In this document: positions 30,419-41,920 of the stretch, one piece after another | Layout: every line of letters starts with the position of its first letter | How positions within the stretch are numbered: the first letter of the stretch is position 1 | The notes under the pieces: generated by a model | Databases searched by the model: none | What the model was told of the DNA's origin: nothing | Seen by the model: the letters and a program-made list of their open reading frames with translations, nothing else | Program-made: the position numbers and the translations under genes | Assembly: GCA_003427395.1 (NCBI GenBank) | Contig: BFEA01000191.1 | Coordinates: 1,110,313-1,166,230 of the forward strand | Source: Chara braunii | Lineage: Eukaryota; Streptophyta; Charophyceae; Charales; Characeae | DNA: 55,918 nucleotides | Direction: 5' to 3'

Positions 30419-32152
30419 GGCGATGGGGGAGAAGGTAGAGACGAAGGTTGAGAGGAAGGAGAATCAGAGTATTCGAATTCGAGATCGTCGCCTTCCTCTT
30501 CATAATCGAGGGACAATAAGGACGAGGGGAGAGACGGAGAAGGAGGTAAAGGACGAACATAGGACACGTGTCGAATGATCGGTCGAGTTGATCGGCTTCT
30601 CGAGACCTCCGGCCCAAGCCACACCGTGTTCACTCCGTTGGGACCGAGCTCGACTACGAGCAATCGCCCGAAGAATCGTGGCGCTAACTTGCCCTGGCGA
30701 GAACATTTCCTTACCTGCACTATGTCCCCTAATTTTTACTGGGGACGAGGCCCAACGTTCCCATTTCGGGCCTCATAGCTCCGGACCTGTCATCTGTAGA
30801 CCATTTCGGTCATCCGCTGTTTTTTTCGGGTTAATCAGGGGAGGGTTTTTTCCATTAACTCTAAGTGGTGTTGAGCCTTGTCTTTGACCATCGCCCTCGT
30901 AGCTTGTCGCGCCAGGGTCGTCTCGTCGTTCAGGATCGGTAGAGCTACGCAGGCCAGACTATTGGTCCGTAACTGAAAAGGGGTCAGGCCGGCGGATTCA
31001 TGCGGTGTCCCTCGGTGGATAGCTAAGATGTGGTCTACGATATCGGGCCAAGGCCTTGTGTCCCGAGCCGTGATATTTCGCCACAAAGTTGTCTTAATCA
31101 CCCGGTTTGCATTCTCTACCAATTTGTTCGATTGCGACATATGGGGGGCCGTATTGCGAATGGATACGCCATGTACGACTAGGCTCCTCAAGACTTCTCC
31201 TCGGAATTCCGCCCCGTTGTCCGTTAGGATTTCCTCGGTGTCTTAATGCATTCCGAGGAAGCGGTTGACATACCGCACAATCTCTGCCATCTGTCGTGTT
31301 TTGCAGGGGTAGGCCTCGATCCATTTCGAGAAATGATCCACGTATACCAGAATGACTGAAAATTTGCAGCTATTCGGTCCACGGCGCACGACAATATCTG
31401 TCGTGTCCATGCTTACACTTTGGAACGGCCGCTCGACTACAGTAGGCGCTATCGACCTAGGCGGTTGAATCGGCGCCTTGTCTGCCGCGCAGACCGGACA
31501 ATTTTTAACGATGAATTTAGCATCGTCCTGAATTTTGGACCATTACCATTTGTTTTTGTGAATTGCTGCCTCTGTGATCGTGACAGCAAAGTGAGCGGCG
31601 GTTTCTTCACGGGCCGACTTAACCCAGTTGTACCTCATGAATGGGTGAGGCACCAACATCCAAATTGGAAATCCCACTACCATCAGTCTTTCGTTTCTCT
31701 AACCGTTCATCGTTCCATCGGTAATCCCGCGCCCTCTCGTTAGCCTGCCTTGGTGAATTCTCGGAGGGAGTTCTCGACTACTGTGGCTATCAAAACGACA
31801 TCTGTCCATACTTCCGCCCGTCGAAATTTGTGTGTCTTTTCCAACCCTTCAGGCGTGGCTTCAAGGAATCGAGCCTCCGTCGTGATTTTATCGGTTCGAC
31901 ACAAGCGACATAACAAGGCTTTATTCGTTTCCTGTATTGGATACAGGAGCCGTGGGCCTGAGAGACACATTGTTCACAGTCTACCCACTTGACATCCCTT
32001 TCCCCACTAGGACATATAGGAACCGAATAAACTCGCGATATTGCTTCGTAAAAATAATAGAATTTGTCAGGAAAGGAGAGAAAAGAAGAAGATGAGAGGG
32101 GAGAAAGGGGGCCTCTAGGATTACCTTCTCCACCCATCGCCATCGTGTCCAC
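30415..32152 (-). pseudogene. Integrase of the main element
   Basis: Gypsy-type integrase at the end of pol. Zinc-binding region: VPHPFMRYNW, AAHFAVTIT, WSKIQDDAKFIVKNCPVC, so His-His-Cys-Cys is present though a stop precedes WSKIQ. Core: first Asp in VSMDTTD, second in LTDNGAEF, Glu in LVENANR (34 residues after the second Asp by my count, where 35 is usual). A TAA lies between FLGMH and DTEEIL where element 1 has a Gln codon. After the core come DHILAIHRGTPHES, then VQVRKCSRQG and RFFGRL of the C-terminal domain and an acidic Ser/Pro tail. Several further in-frame stops make it inactive. I see no chromodomain signature. Confidence 0.85.
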
Positions 32153-32162
32153 GTGTCACTTT

Positions 32163-32698
32163 CTAGAGGTTTAGGGGAGAATGGCCACCTAGCCTAATGG
32201 GGGTCCCTTGGCTGGCTCCGACTCTTCCACGGAGTGATCTCTTCACTTTGGCCACCTTGATTGGCCGATGCAGTCGTGTCAACCCGCCTGCGTTCCCAGG
32301 CTTTTCTGTCTTCCGATGAATGATGTCGAAGTTGTATTCTTGTAGCCGGACAGCCCATCGCCCAATCATGCCCGTATAGTTAGTAAGCCTCTTGAGAGCC
32401 GGCAGAGGCGGAACTTTTGTTCGTATAGATACGGATGGAAGTGCTGAATTCCCCAAACGACCACGTACCATTCTCCTTGAGGGGCCGAATCGTTCCTTCT
32501 TTCACCGAGTATAGTTCGTGAGGCGTATTCAATGACGTGTTCGCGGCCATCCTTCCCCTTCGGGGCCAAAATAGCGGAGATTGCCTCAGGCTGCCAGTCT
32601 GTAATGAGGATGAATTGCTTACTAGGATCGGGCGGAATCAAAGTAGGCGCGGAGGCGAGGGCCTCCTTCAAAGTGACAAAGGCCTGTTTGCACTTCAC
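32163..32698 (-). pseudogene. RNase H domain of pol, frameshifted
   Basis: Follows RT on the minus strand. The first frame reads KCKQAFVTLKEALASAPTL, FILITDWQPEAISAILAPKG, HVIEYASRTI and ERRNDSAPQGEWYVVVWGI, the usual gypsy RNase H order with the first acidic residue in ITD. A frameshift near 32400-32450 leads to LKRLTNYTGMIGRWAVRLQE, IIHRKTEKPGNAGGLTRLH, where active relatives have an Asp in the AD-LSR motif; here AGG replaces it. The domain would remove the RNA strand in reverse transcription. It is non-functional because of the frameshift and probably the lost Asp. Confidence 0.8.
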
Positions 32699-33970
32699 GT
32701 CCTACTTCAGTGGCTAGTCTTTCTCGAATCAGTAGAAGGTTTATCAGAGGCCGAGCAATCACCGGGAACCCCTTGATAAACCTCTAGTAGAAAGAGGCCA
32801 ACCCCAGAAACGCTCGAACCTGCGTTAGCGACGTAGGCGGGGGAGCTTCTCGAATCGCCTTGACTTTTCTCAAATCTGGCCTCAAGCCCCTCGGGTCACC
32901 ACGTACCCTAGGAACGAGATCTCTTAAAGGAAGAACTCACTCTTCTCCAGTGCAATCTTGAACCCGACATCTCGCAACACCCCCAACGTCCATTCAATAT
33001 GCTAAGCGTGTCCATGAAATGATTCCGAATACACTAGGATATCATCCATATACACAATGATGCAAAAGTTGACCATTCCCTGGGGCAGCTTGGTCTTGTT
33101 GACGAAGTTCTATAATGAGATGTTCATCGCTCTATGAAAGGTAGTTGTTGCATTGCATATTCCCATAGGGCAACGAGCCCACTACCAAGTGCCTTCGAAC
33201 AGTACGAGCGCCGGTTTTGGCCGATCCTCCTCCTTAACTAGGATGTGATGGAATCCATGACGAATATCAAACGTACATAAATAATTAACACTCCCAATCG
33301 CGTCCAACAAATCATCAATCGGGGGAAGGGGGTACACATCATTGATCATGACGTCATTCAACTTTCTATAATCGATGCATATGCGGATCGACCCGTTTTT
33401 CTTTGGAACTACAACTACGGAGAATGACCATGGTCAGGCAGCTGACTCAATCGAGCCGTTAGCTTCAAATTCCCTAATTCGTTCCATCGTTGTCTTTCGT
33501 TCGGCAAGGGAGTGTCGGTATGGCTTGCAGTGGAGTGGTGGGTGCGTTCCGGTTTGGATTTCGTGCTGAATAACTAACGATAACCCGATATCTGTGTCCT
33601 TAACGCTAATCGCCTCTTGATATTCGGTTGGGATATTTGTGATTAGCCGATGAGTTTCGTCGCGCACATACTGGGGCACATGTAGTTCATAAAGTTTTCC
33701 GTGTATGTTAACCGTCACTTGTTTCGTGCCCACTTTACTACCGTTCCCTGGTGGAGGAGCTGAAATAAACGAGTTGTCTGATTGCCAAGAGAACACCGTG
33801 GCGACCATTTGGGCGTCCTCTTCCCGGATTGCTATGTGTTCTTCTAGTGTTATGCCATCATCGATGTCCTGCAAGCTTATAGGTTTTTCCACGATCTTAA
33901 TCCTGAGTTCGTAAGGGTTACCTCGCCCAGGGGGTTCCAGAGCTCCGTCTTCGGCGCCCTGTCGCAGCAA
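32699..33970 (-). pseudogene. Reverse transcriptase with N-terminal linker, many stops
   Basis: The linker frame (33970-33434) ends with HEIQTGTHPPLHCKPYRHSL and EFEANGSIESAA, followed by TGA where an active copy has sense sequence before PWS. Beyond it lie VVPKKNGSIRICIDYRKLND, a FDIRHGFHHI block with the first catalytic Asp, and the intact second catalytic block YMDDILVYS at about 33030-33052. Then come HIEWTLGVLRDVGFKIALEK and SEFF. Stops interrupt the frame at least five times. Length and order match gypsy RT. It would copy the element RNA from the tRNA primer. The YMDD box is preserved by chance of where stops fell. Confidence 0.85.
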
Positions 33971-34113
33971 TCAGACCTCTTTCCCTGTAGAGAGCACGGA
34001 ACGAGGTAATTCCGTAATGTCGCAGAATGCTTTCTTGTCACTGTATCTTAAGAGAAGTGGGTGGTGGCTTCGTATAGGGTCCGAGGGGGTTCCAAAGAAT
34101 CTGATTCAGCCAT

Positions 34114-34945
34114 TTAGGACACTGGCACTAGAGGTTCTCCTAGGATTAGATCTCGTGTCCGCTGGAGGTTTCTCTTCGTAAGGACGAAGGTTTTCGTTGT
34201 TTTCAGTCGAATTGGGTGGCGAATCAGTTGACGCGCCATGTCCCAGATCTCTGGGTCTGCTTCGTCCTCGCTGTCAGAGTAGCTATTTGACAGCTCTCGT
34301 TCCTTTCCCCTTTGGTCCGTTTCTTTGAGGGGTCCCCTCCAGGTGATCACATGGAGTGGTTCCCTATTCCTGGGGAGAGTTTTCCGGGTCGTAGGGAGTG
34401 AAGTTTGGAGAGTTAGGCGCATTGGGATGACGTACGGTTTCCCGCTCATATTCCAAAGGATGATTGACCGCCTTTCGAAATTGAGATTGACTCTTAGTGC
34501 GGTAAGGGCCGGTAATCCCAAAAGAACATCGTATGTATTTACGTTTAGTACCACGACATCTCCCAACGTGTGAACTTTTTCTAATTGAAACGCAGCCTTT
34601 GTCATTGTTCCTGCTACCTTGATATTTTCTTCGTCGGCGGAGACAATGTGATCTCCTTTTGCTAACGGGATCAGATCCTTTCTTCTTCCTGCCCGTTCCA
34701 CGACCCTCAAGGAAATGGCTAGGACCGCGGCCCCTGAGTGGATGATAGCATTGTACGGATTTCCCCATACTTTTATATCGCATTCCACGGATTTCCACGG
34801 AATGACCTTAATGTGCCGAAAATGATCCTCTTTTCGGATGAGTCCTAACCGTATCGAGTCTGAAGTGTTGGGGACATCAGGTTTGTCTTCGCAGGTGGGG
34901 GCTTTCCCCTTGATGGCTGCTTGCTTAGTGAGGGTAAACTGTTTC
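34114..34945 (-). pseudogene. Retropepsin-like protease region, active-site Asp lost
   Basis: An open frame from 34945 to 34114. N-terminal part with CKANRKQFTLTKQAAIKGK, then IPWKSVECDIKVWGNPYNAI. The active-site motif of this family is Asp-Ser/Thr-Gly-Ala; here it reads IIHSGAAVLAIS, so His replaces the catalytic Asp (CAC where GAC is expected). The second motif, VNTYDVLLGLPAL, resembles the usual hydrophobic-Gly flap/ILG region. A linker with charged residues follows up to LVPVS. The frame itself is long and clean, unlike gag and RT, so the Asp change could be an early inactivating event or could mean the domain had another use. Confidence 0.75.
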
Positions 34946-35032
34946 CGGTTCGCCTTGCAATGTTACAACATTCGTTCATTCCCATATGGACAATTAATGT
35001 CCAATAGGCAAGGGGATTCGGTGATCCAGGGC

Positions 35033-36344
35033 TTAAACGATATTTAGGACATCAATTTCTCCCATAACGAAGGCAGAGCCACATGATTCCATTTCTCCAG
35101 GGTACGGTCTCCATTCCACTATTTCCCGTTGTTCATTTGCTGGGCGGATGATTCCGATCATTCCCAACCCTGGGTAGCCCAACGAGATGTATTTAAGAAG
35201 CGGGATAAGTTTCGCATCGTCCTCGGTGGTAACCATCACACTGGCCCCTCCTTCGGTCTCCTCAACCATCGTGCCTACTCTTCTTGGTCCGTTGGCCACT
35301 GGTGCTGCTTCCACGGGGGCGACTCCTACCCGGACCTGCGCTGGTCGGTTGGGGCAGTCCCGTGCTAGGCGGCCGGGCTGGTGACACGTGTAACAAATTC
35401 CTAGATTAGCCGCCGCACTGTCCACAGCCTGAGTGGGGGCTGCTACTTGTGTTATGGGCGCAACTCAGACGACAATAGGGCGCATCGATCACATCAGGGA
35501 TTCTATTCGGGCATTATGCTCACGTTGTTCTTTCTTTGCTTCTTGCATCAGGCTAACCAGTGTTCGAGTTAGCTCCAGTTCGGCGTTTGACTCGCTTGGT
35601 TTTGCGGGGGGATCTGGGGGAGGCGCATGTGGGGGAGGTGTAGGTAAAACCATCACAAACAGTCCCGTGGTTGTGTCCGGTATCGATCTTAGGTAAGTAA
35701 CGGGGCCGGAGACGAAGGCCATGTTTTCAAATTTGTTTTGGAGCGCAACTAATTTGGCCTTCGCTCTGGCCAATTCTGAAGAGTCCCCTTCCTTGCCGTG
35801 GTCTTCCCCTTCTAAGATAGTAGCAACAAAAGTTTTCTCCATTTCATCCGCAACGTCCATGATCTATTGCATGGTGTGATTGATGGGGGAAAAATGCTTT
35901 CGCAGCTTCGCCCTCACCGTTTGACTATGAAGCCCATCGACAAACAAATCTCTTCCGACCTCTTCGCCCCGTTCTGACATAACAAACAACCTATACAACC
36001 TACTGCGGTATTCCGTGACGGATTCGAGGGGCTTCTGGACTCGATCCTTAATCATGAAGAAGGCATGTTCAGGGTGGATGTAATCAAATCTGTTTAAGAA
36101 GTCCTTTCGAAGGTCGGGAGATCTACACAGACGTAAGTGGTAAACCAATGGTGCGTATCCCCTCACCTGGCGGGGATGTTGATCCTGGCCTCGTCATTGT
36201 CATATTGTTGTGCACGCAGCGTGGCTAACCATGCTCCTGCCAAGTGATGTGTGGGATCAAAGAGGTATAGATCAGGCGGGTCACCGGTGCGCGTGCTGGA
36301 GGGGTTGGGGCCCCACCAACATTTGGTGTCGGGTGGGCATTCAT
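35033..36344 (-). pseudogene. Gag of the main element
   Basis: Likely start at ATG 36342-36344 (MNAHPTPN), about 150 bp inside the 5-prime LTR; a frameshift lies before 36166. From 36166 on one frame holds throughout, broken by in-frame stops after NHTMQ (35864), IESLM (35489) and RPIVV. Capsid-like part: LRLCRSPDLRKDFLNRFDYI, MIKDRVQKPLESVTEYRSRL, GLHSQTVRAKLRKHF. Coiled-coil-like part: ELARAKAKLVALQNKF. Then a Pro-rich linker and the knuckle CYTCHQPGRLARDCP, where Arg stands in place of the zinc-ligand His of Cys-x2-Cys-x4-His-x4-Cys. The product would be the particle protein. The tail after the knuckle leads to the protease. Confidence 0.82.
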
Positions 36345-36490
36345 ATTGGCGGCCTGCCGACCTGCCGATCTACTTCAGGTTATTATAGGGTCGCGTCGTA
36401 GCGCGTTCCTCTGCCTAGGCCGCCCTCTGTTCGCTAGATCGTCTGTTATATCCTACCCGATTGGCAATATCTAGGCCTGCCACGTTTCGA

Positions 36491-36502
36491 CTCCGATACC
36501 AA
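36491..36502 (-). promoter_or_regulatory. Primer-binding site, initiator Met tRNA type
   Basis: On the minus strand directly after the 5-prime LTR: TGGTATCGGAGT. The common plant site is TGGTATCAGAGC, so ten of twelve positions match. Its position between the LTR and gag fits. The outermost LTR bases (TGTGACG-type) are missing at this junction. Confidence 0.65.
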
Positions 36503-36732
36503 CCTCACGCCCGACGCAACTTCCTGATCGGGGTGTGAGTGGGCCTGGAAGTGCGAAAAGGAGTGTGCGAAGGATTTTAGGAAAGTGGGGATGGAGTCCC
36601 AGGTCGGACCTGAGATCTCCTATGGCAAGCTCTGGGAGATGAATGCAGGACGGTAGGCGCAAGTTGGAGTCCTGTTTTGTGCTTCGGGAAGCAGGGCTAC
36701 CACCTTCGTTGGTTCCGCCGCCCGGGTCGGGG

Positions 36733-37480
36733 TCATATCTGGTGCACTGTCGGGACGCTATGGCTATCCCGCTGGCTCGTCACCTGCCGACGTCGAACGT
36801 CGCAAGTCTCTGGGTCTGACGCGAATGGCCTCAATCGAAGGTTGTGCGCCCGTCGTTCTTCCTCCCAGCGAGTTTGCCGAATGAAGGCAGAGACTTGGTA
36901 CCCTTGGTCCCGCAGACACTCCAAGCACGGGGGTTGGGGCCAGTAGGGAGCGATTGCGAGCCAAGGGACGATGGTTAGGGAGTGATAGGGTAGGATGCGG
37001 TAATAGGGAGGAAATTCAGTCCCCAAGATAATAATTCCGGGATCCGTGACGACGTGACACATGTATGGGCTAGAATAGTTGGGGAGATGGGGGATGCACC
37101 CCAAGCCTAGTCGAGGTCAACCTCACAAATAGGTTCGTTCCCCGTTAAGTAGGGGAATTCTGGAGGCTCCACCCTGGGTTGTGCAAACAAACAAGAGTGC
37201 TCCCAATACTCCCGAAATTCCGTATCCCTCAAGCACTCGCGGTCAATGAGATGAAAGGGAACGCTGAAATTCATGCTGCAAGTCGGGGTGGAGAACCAGC
37301 CATTCGGGAAGTTGGTCGAGTTTAGGTTTCGCACACACGCTTGTATGCAGCGATCGTCTTTGGCCGAGCCTACACGTGCGTGCACGGGACCTGTCCCTCG
37401 ATCAAATGGGTGAAGGCCAGCGGTTCGCAGGATGGATCGTCCTATACTAGTGAGGCGGTCACCTGATCGTCTAGCATGCT
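36733..37480 (-). pseudogene. LTR-A ORF, copy D
   Basis: Minus-strand copy in the 5-prime LTR. The first frame gives SGDRLTSIGRSILR, DRGTGPVHARVGSAKDD, NSTNFPNGWFSTPTCSMNF, RECLRDTEFREYWEHSC and PPEFPYLTGNEPICEVDLD, then TAG (CAG in copy C) and a one-base deletion. The second frame continues with IPHLPNYSSPYMCHVV, GIIILGTEFPPYY, LTIVPWLAIAPYWPQPPC, RDQGYQVSAFIRQTR, EEERRAHNLRLRP and SVPTVHQI, then TAA/TGA. It keeps the Trp that is a stop in copy C, so together the copies show an ancestral ORF of about 240 residues. It lies downstream of the TATA box and upstream of the primer-binding site and gag. Confidence 0.7.
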
Positions 37481-37835
37481 TGTCTAATTCATACACAAAC
37501 GAAATCACACCCAACATCCATACATCTAACTTACATACAAGAACTAACAGAGGAAATCTAGGAATGCAACAATTCTTTGCCAACAACCCGGAGGTCACGC
37601 AAGACTCGATCTCAGGTGACCCACCAATCAGATTTGCCGATTCTAAAAGAAAAGGGGAGTCAGGGGGGGGGAGACAACCATACATCAATCTCTGAGAAGA
37701 GACAAAGAAAAAATCTGAGATGCCGATCCAGAAAGGACAACGGCAACCTGCGCCGTATATCAAAATTGTTTGGAATGATAGGAGAAGAACCAAAATTAAT
37801 CGGAGGAATAGAAGAAGAACCTCACCACACTCCTC

Positions 37836-37977
<142 letters not shown>

Positions 37978-38223
37978 TCCCGATGCGGGCAATCCGTCGC
38001 CTTGCACCCACGCAGAGTTGTGACCCCGCTTGATCTGAGCATGCAAGCCAGGTTCGCACGTGCGCCACAGTCCGTCCCGGCCCACGTCAACCCCGCATGC
38101 CTAGCATCAGCTTGTCGGATCGCCCAACTCTCTACTCACCTTCCCACTCTTGTTCGTTAGCCGATCCTCTCGACCTCACTAACTCCCAAAATTCTTAGAG
38201 AGCGAGTTAATCGCGCTTGCGAG

Positions 38224-38230
38224 ATTTATA
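38224..38230 (-). promoter_or_regulatory. LTR-A TATA box (right LTR)
   Basis: TATAAAT on the minus strand, followed by CTCGCAAGCGCG. Transcription from here would run through LTR ORF copy D, the primer-binding site and gag. Confidence 0.65.
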
Positions 38231-38937
38231 GAATGCATGCCTGTGCGAGATACCCGGGGTTGTGTCTGAGTGACAAAAAAAGGAGGAAGGAGGGAAGTGC
38301 CTACGTCTGCATGGCCGGGCCGCTACGTGGGGGACGTAACCTCACTCCACACATCGATCCTATCATGCAACCGTTCAAGCGAATAGGACGGAGGAAGAAG
38401 TACGCACACACAAGGACGCCACAAAGATATCAAGAACGAGAGGGTTACAGTTGCAATTATGCCCGCCAAAACAAAAAAGTTACAGTTGCACAAAAGGATT
38501 AAGGCGCGAAAAAGTCAGAACACAGATCCTGACGCGACAAAGTGTGGGCAAGCGAGAAGCGTCGTCCAACAGAAATTGAGATGCGCCTAAATTCCTAATC
38601 TAAATCCAAATTGCAAAAAGAAATTTCAAACGAAGCGAATTCCGAGAGCCCACGAGGGCTCGGCATCAGTTGAAAAGTCAAAAAGATTTTCCCACGAGAA
38701 GATCGCTCTAAAATTCTCATTTCCCAAAGCAGAACAAGAAAGATTTTATGGCAACAGTTATCTTTCGCGATCGCTAAGGCAGGATCAGCTACCAACCGTC
38801 ACAAAGTTACCCCAGCCTTAATTCCGAAAAACAAGAAAACCAAGGGCACCCATGTAATCCAGCGGGCCCTTCCCGACTCGATCCCTGAAGTAGCCTTGCA
38901 TAGGAAATCGCGCGGTTGCAGAAAACAATTCGTCACA

Positions 38938-39330
38938 GTATCGCTCAATTGCAGGTCGGGAGCGCCCCCCCCCCGTCCATGCACACAGATATGGCTGATG
39001 TGACGGAAGGCAGAATGGATTCGCCCAGTTGGCATGGTCCCCGATGCTACCAGCTGGCCCCTAGCCAGTATTGCCCACCTGCAGGTCGGGTGCATCCCCT
39101 TCATGTTCCCCTGTTGGAGGCATGAACACAGATGGGGTTGCAATCCCAGTGATAGTATAATGATGATAAAATGCCTGAAAACCATCCTGTCAGATTTGAC
39201 AGGTGATTGAACCGGTTGGCTTAAAGCACTAGCACACCACACATAGGCCCGTATGTGTCAGCATGAAACCCGCACCACTTCGGAGGTCGTCGATCTTTTT
39301 TTTCGACTGCACCCCACACCGTGCGGCCCC
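38938..39330 (+). repeat. SINE-like repeat and site of insertion of the main element
   Basis: The sequence 39025-39100 (CGCCCAGTTGGCATGG, then GTATTGCCC, CAGGTCGGG) aligns with the left flank of the element (24293-24350) joined to its right flank (38938-38965, GTATCGCTCAATTGCAGGTC). So the element lies inside one copy of a repeat and an uninterrupted copy follows. TCGCCCAGTTGG fits an A box; GGTTGCAATCC at 39137 is a possible B box. Confidence 0.55.
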
Positions 39331-39560
39331 TGTGACGTCCGAACCTCAAGCCATGTGCTGTCTTCTGGGTGGAGTGAAAAAAAATCATAAAATATGCAGA
39401 ACATGCCCTGAAAGAACACTAGAATGGGTGTGCCAATAATTTTTGAGAAAATTGAGTCCGGGGACATAGATGAAACTGAAATCCCCCATGTGGTTCTTGT
39501 TTTAGTGAGAAATGGCCATAGCCCCACAGGAAAGAAATAGCGCGCGTTGCTTACGTTCGT

Positions 39561-40000
39561 TTAATCCAAAAAGTATTTTTGCACTTCCGTGCGGGTTATT
39601 CGAGGTCTTTTCGAATGGAAAGGAGGGAGCACACACGTGGAATCTCGTTTCCGAATTAAGTCCCAATGCTGTTCGCTACATAGTTCGGAATCCGATGTGG
39701 ATGGCCTTAGCCTAGTCGCTCTTTCTTGGTGTTCGTCCTCGCCACATGTCCCGTAGGTGACAATCGCTACGCAAAGTGTTGGGCCAATGAGGTGTCACCG
39801 CCGTCCACACAATGAGAGTCAATTTGTTAAAGGCAATAACAATGAGTACTGTAACGGGGGAAAGTAAGTATCTATGTGACCCCCACGGTCGTGGCCGTGG
39901 AGGCCGGGTGCGACCCTGCGGCCAACTTTTTCTGCGGCCACGCCACACGCAGGCGAAGCCGCGCGCCCAAAATCGGGGCGTGCACATCGCCTGCGCATGG
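39561..40000 (-). pseudogene. LTR-A ORF, copy F
   Basis: Minus-strand copy with frameshifts. Order: DTYFPPL, YSLLLPL, then in another frame LIVIAFNKLTLIVW, VTPHWPNTLRSDCHLRD, then in the frame of copy E SDSELCSE-like residues, DLIRKRDSTC, PFHSK, EVQKYFLD before TAA at 39561. It resembles copy A in APHWPNTL.SDCH and copy E at the C-terminus, so it bridges the two. Function unknown. Confidence 0.6.
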
Positions 40001-40165
40001 TGTCCCCCACCCTAATCAACTAAAAAAAAAAAAAGTGAAATTTTGGAGGGGTCATTTTCAGGGAGGGGGAAAAAACAAAGAAAGTAGCCGGCAACCATTT
40101 TTTTTTTTTTTTTTTTTATGCAGTCTGTGTTTGTCTTTGTCCCTCTCTCTCGCTATCACTCTCTC

Positions 40166-40196
<31 letters not shown>

Positions 40197-40255
40197 TTCA
40201 CACGCACACACACACAAACACACAAATACAAAAACAAACAAACAAACAAGTCGGA

Positions 40256-40605
40256 CAATGTATATTTCCATGTTATAGCGGTAGATTTGTTAGATTTTGC
40301 TATCCTATCGATGAAAGTTATATGAGGCCAGCCTCGAGGTTGGAGACTTACACTCTCTNNNNNNNNNNNNNNNNNNNNNNNNNNNNNNNNNNNNNNNNNN
40401 NNNNNNNNNNNNNNNNNNNNNNNNNNNNNNNNNNNNNNNNNNNNNNNNNNNNNNACACACACACACACATACACGCACACACACACACACACACAAAAGA
40501 AATGACAGTGTATATCTCCATGTTCTACCCGTGGATTCACTCAATTTTGCTCATCCTATCGATGGAAGTGCCATGAGGCCAGCTGTGAGGTTGAAGACTC
40601 ACCTG
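40256..40605. repeat. Tandem repeat around an assembly gap
   Basis: The blocks 40256-40358 and 40507-40605 match (GTATAT.TCCATGTT, ATCCTATCGATG, ATGAGGCCAGC, GAGGTTG) and each follows a CA-rich run. Between them lie 96 Ns (40359-40454). The gap is therefore inside a tandem repeat with a unit of roughly 250 bp and its true length is unknown. Confidence 0.85.
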
Positions 40606-40619
40606 TTCCTTCTTCGTCA

Positions 40620-40848
40620 TTTTTTTTTTTCCTTCTTCTTTTTGTTCTTCGCTGTTTTTTTTTTTTTCTTCTTCGCTGCTTTTTTTTTTCTTCTTCTTTG
40701 CTGTTTTTTTTCTTCTTATTTTTCTTCTTCTTCTTCCTTGCTGTTTTTTTTTCCGTTCACCTTCCTCTTCTTCTTCTTCTTCTCCTCCTCCTTCTTCTTC
40801 ACGCAATTAGGCGGTGGTGGTCAGTCACAGACACACACACACACACAC

Positions 40849-40892
<44 letters not shown>
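40620..40892. repeat. T/CTT-rich tract with (CA)n and (GA)n
   Basis: Poly-T and CTT/TTC runs to 40800, then (AC)n and (GA)n to about 40890. Not coding. Confidence 0.9.
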
Positions 40893-40894
<2 letters not shown>

Positions 40895-41380
40895 ATGAGA
40901 TAAGGTCAAAGGAGGCAGACGAAGCCGTAGCTTGACCGAAGAGGGGGACTTAGGATAAGGAAGGAGTTGTGAGCACCCAAATAGATATGAGAACCAAAAT
41001 TGACAATCCGCCGTGAACTTAGCTTTCAACATAAGAAGTGGAGGAACTCAAGATCCAAGGTGCGCAACCCCTGTGCTCTTTAAGCGTGGGCCCAAGCTAG
41101 ACAACCACTCATACTCACACACCTTTCTTGCCCCGGTACTGGCGATCTCGACCACTACATACCAACCTCCACACCACAAAGATCATCACCCGGCCAACTC
41201 ATCTTCTACACTGGCTTGCCCAAATCCCACAGTCCGTCGCGGCCGCCTGACGCACAACATTGCAAAACTACAGTCAGCTTATCTGGACTTTTCGACTCGA
41301 CGTACGTACACATCATGTAGTCAGACTTCCCGAAAGCTGAGAGATGGGTTGAGAGAGAGTTTTTCGGATGCACTTGCGGA

Positions 41381-41387
41381 TTTTATA
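41381..41387 (-). promoter_or_regulatory. LTR-A TATA-like box (copy F)
   Basis: TATAAAA on the minus strand followed by TCCGCAAGTGC, in the TATA position of the family. Confidence 0.45.
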
Positions 41388-41826
41388 ATTGGGAAGAGGG
41401 AGATCAGATATGGGAGGGAACGGGGCGGAGGTAGGAGGGGGCGAAAAGAGAGTTGGGTCAAATTACCCGGGGAAAGTCATATCGATCCCCGCGGGTTCCT
41501 TCGCAGCCAATCAAATCAAAATGTAAGGGTAGTTCCTCCTTTCACGATGTTGCTTGATGGTTCGAGTACGGTAACCCTGAAGGGGGGGAATCGGTAGGTT
41601 GTTACTGTATGGGGATGAAGGCGGGAAGAAGGAGTGCGCGAAAAATAGTATGGAGCGGGACCAAGATTCAGACGAAAAGGAGCGAGAGAGAAGCGTGTAG
41701 GGAGAGGGGATGAAAAACAGTTACAGGTGGACAAAAAAGGTGTGAAGAAGAGAGAGGCGAAGATGACACGGGGATAGTAGGAAGTGGGGAAGTTTGCATA
41801 CATGGCGCTGGCACAAAAACAAAAAG

Positions 41827-41920
41827 CACCAAAACAGTTATGTTCCGTTCATTCTAGCTTTAAATAATTCAAACACCAAAATAGTTATGTTCCGTCCATT
41901 CTTGCTTCAAATAATTCAAG
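41827..41920. repeat. Two-copy tandem repeat, 47-bp unit
   Basis: CACCAAAACAGTTATGTTCC at 41827 and with one change at 41874, each continuing with TCATTCT.GCTT.AAATAATTCAA. Confidence 0.85.
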
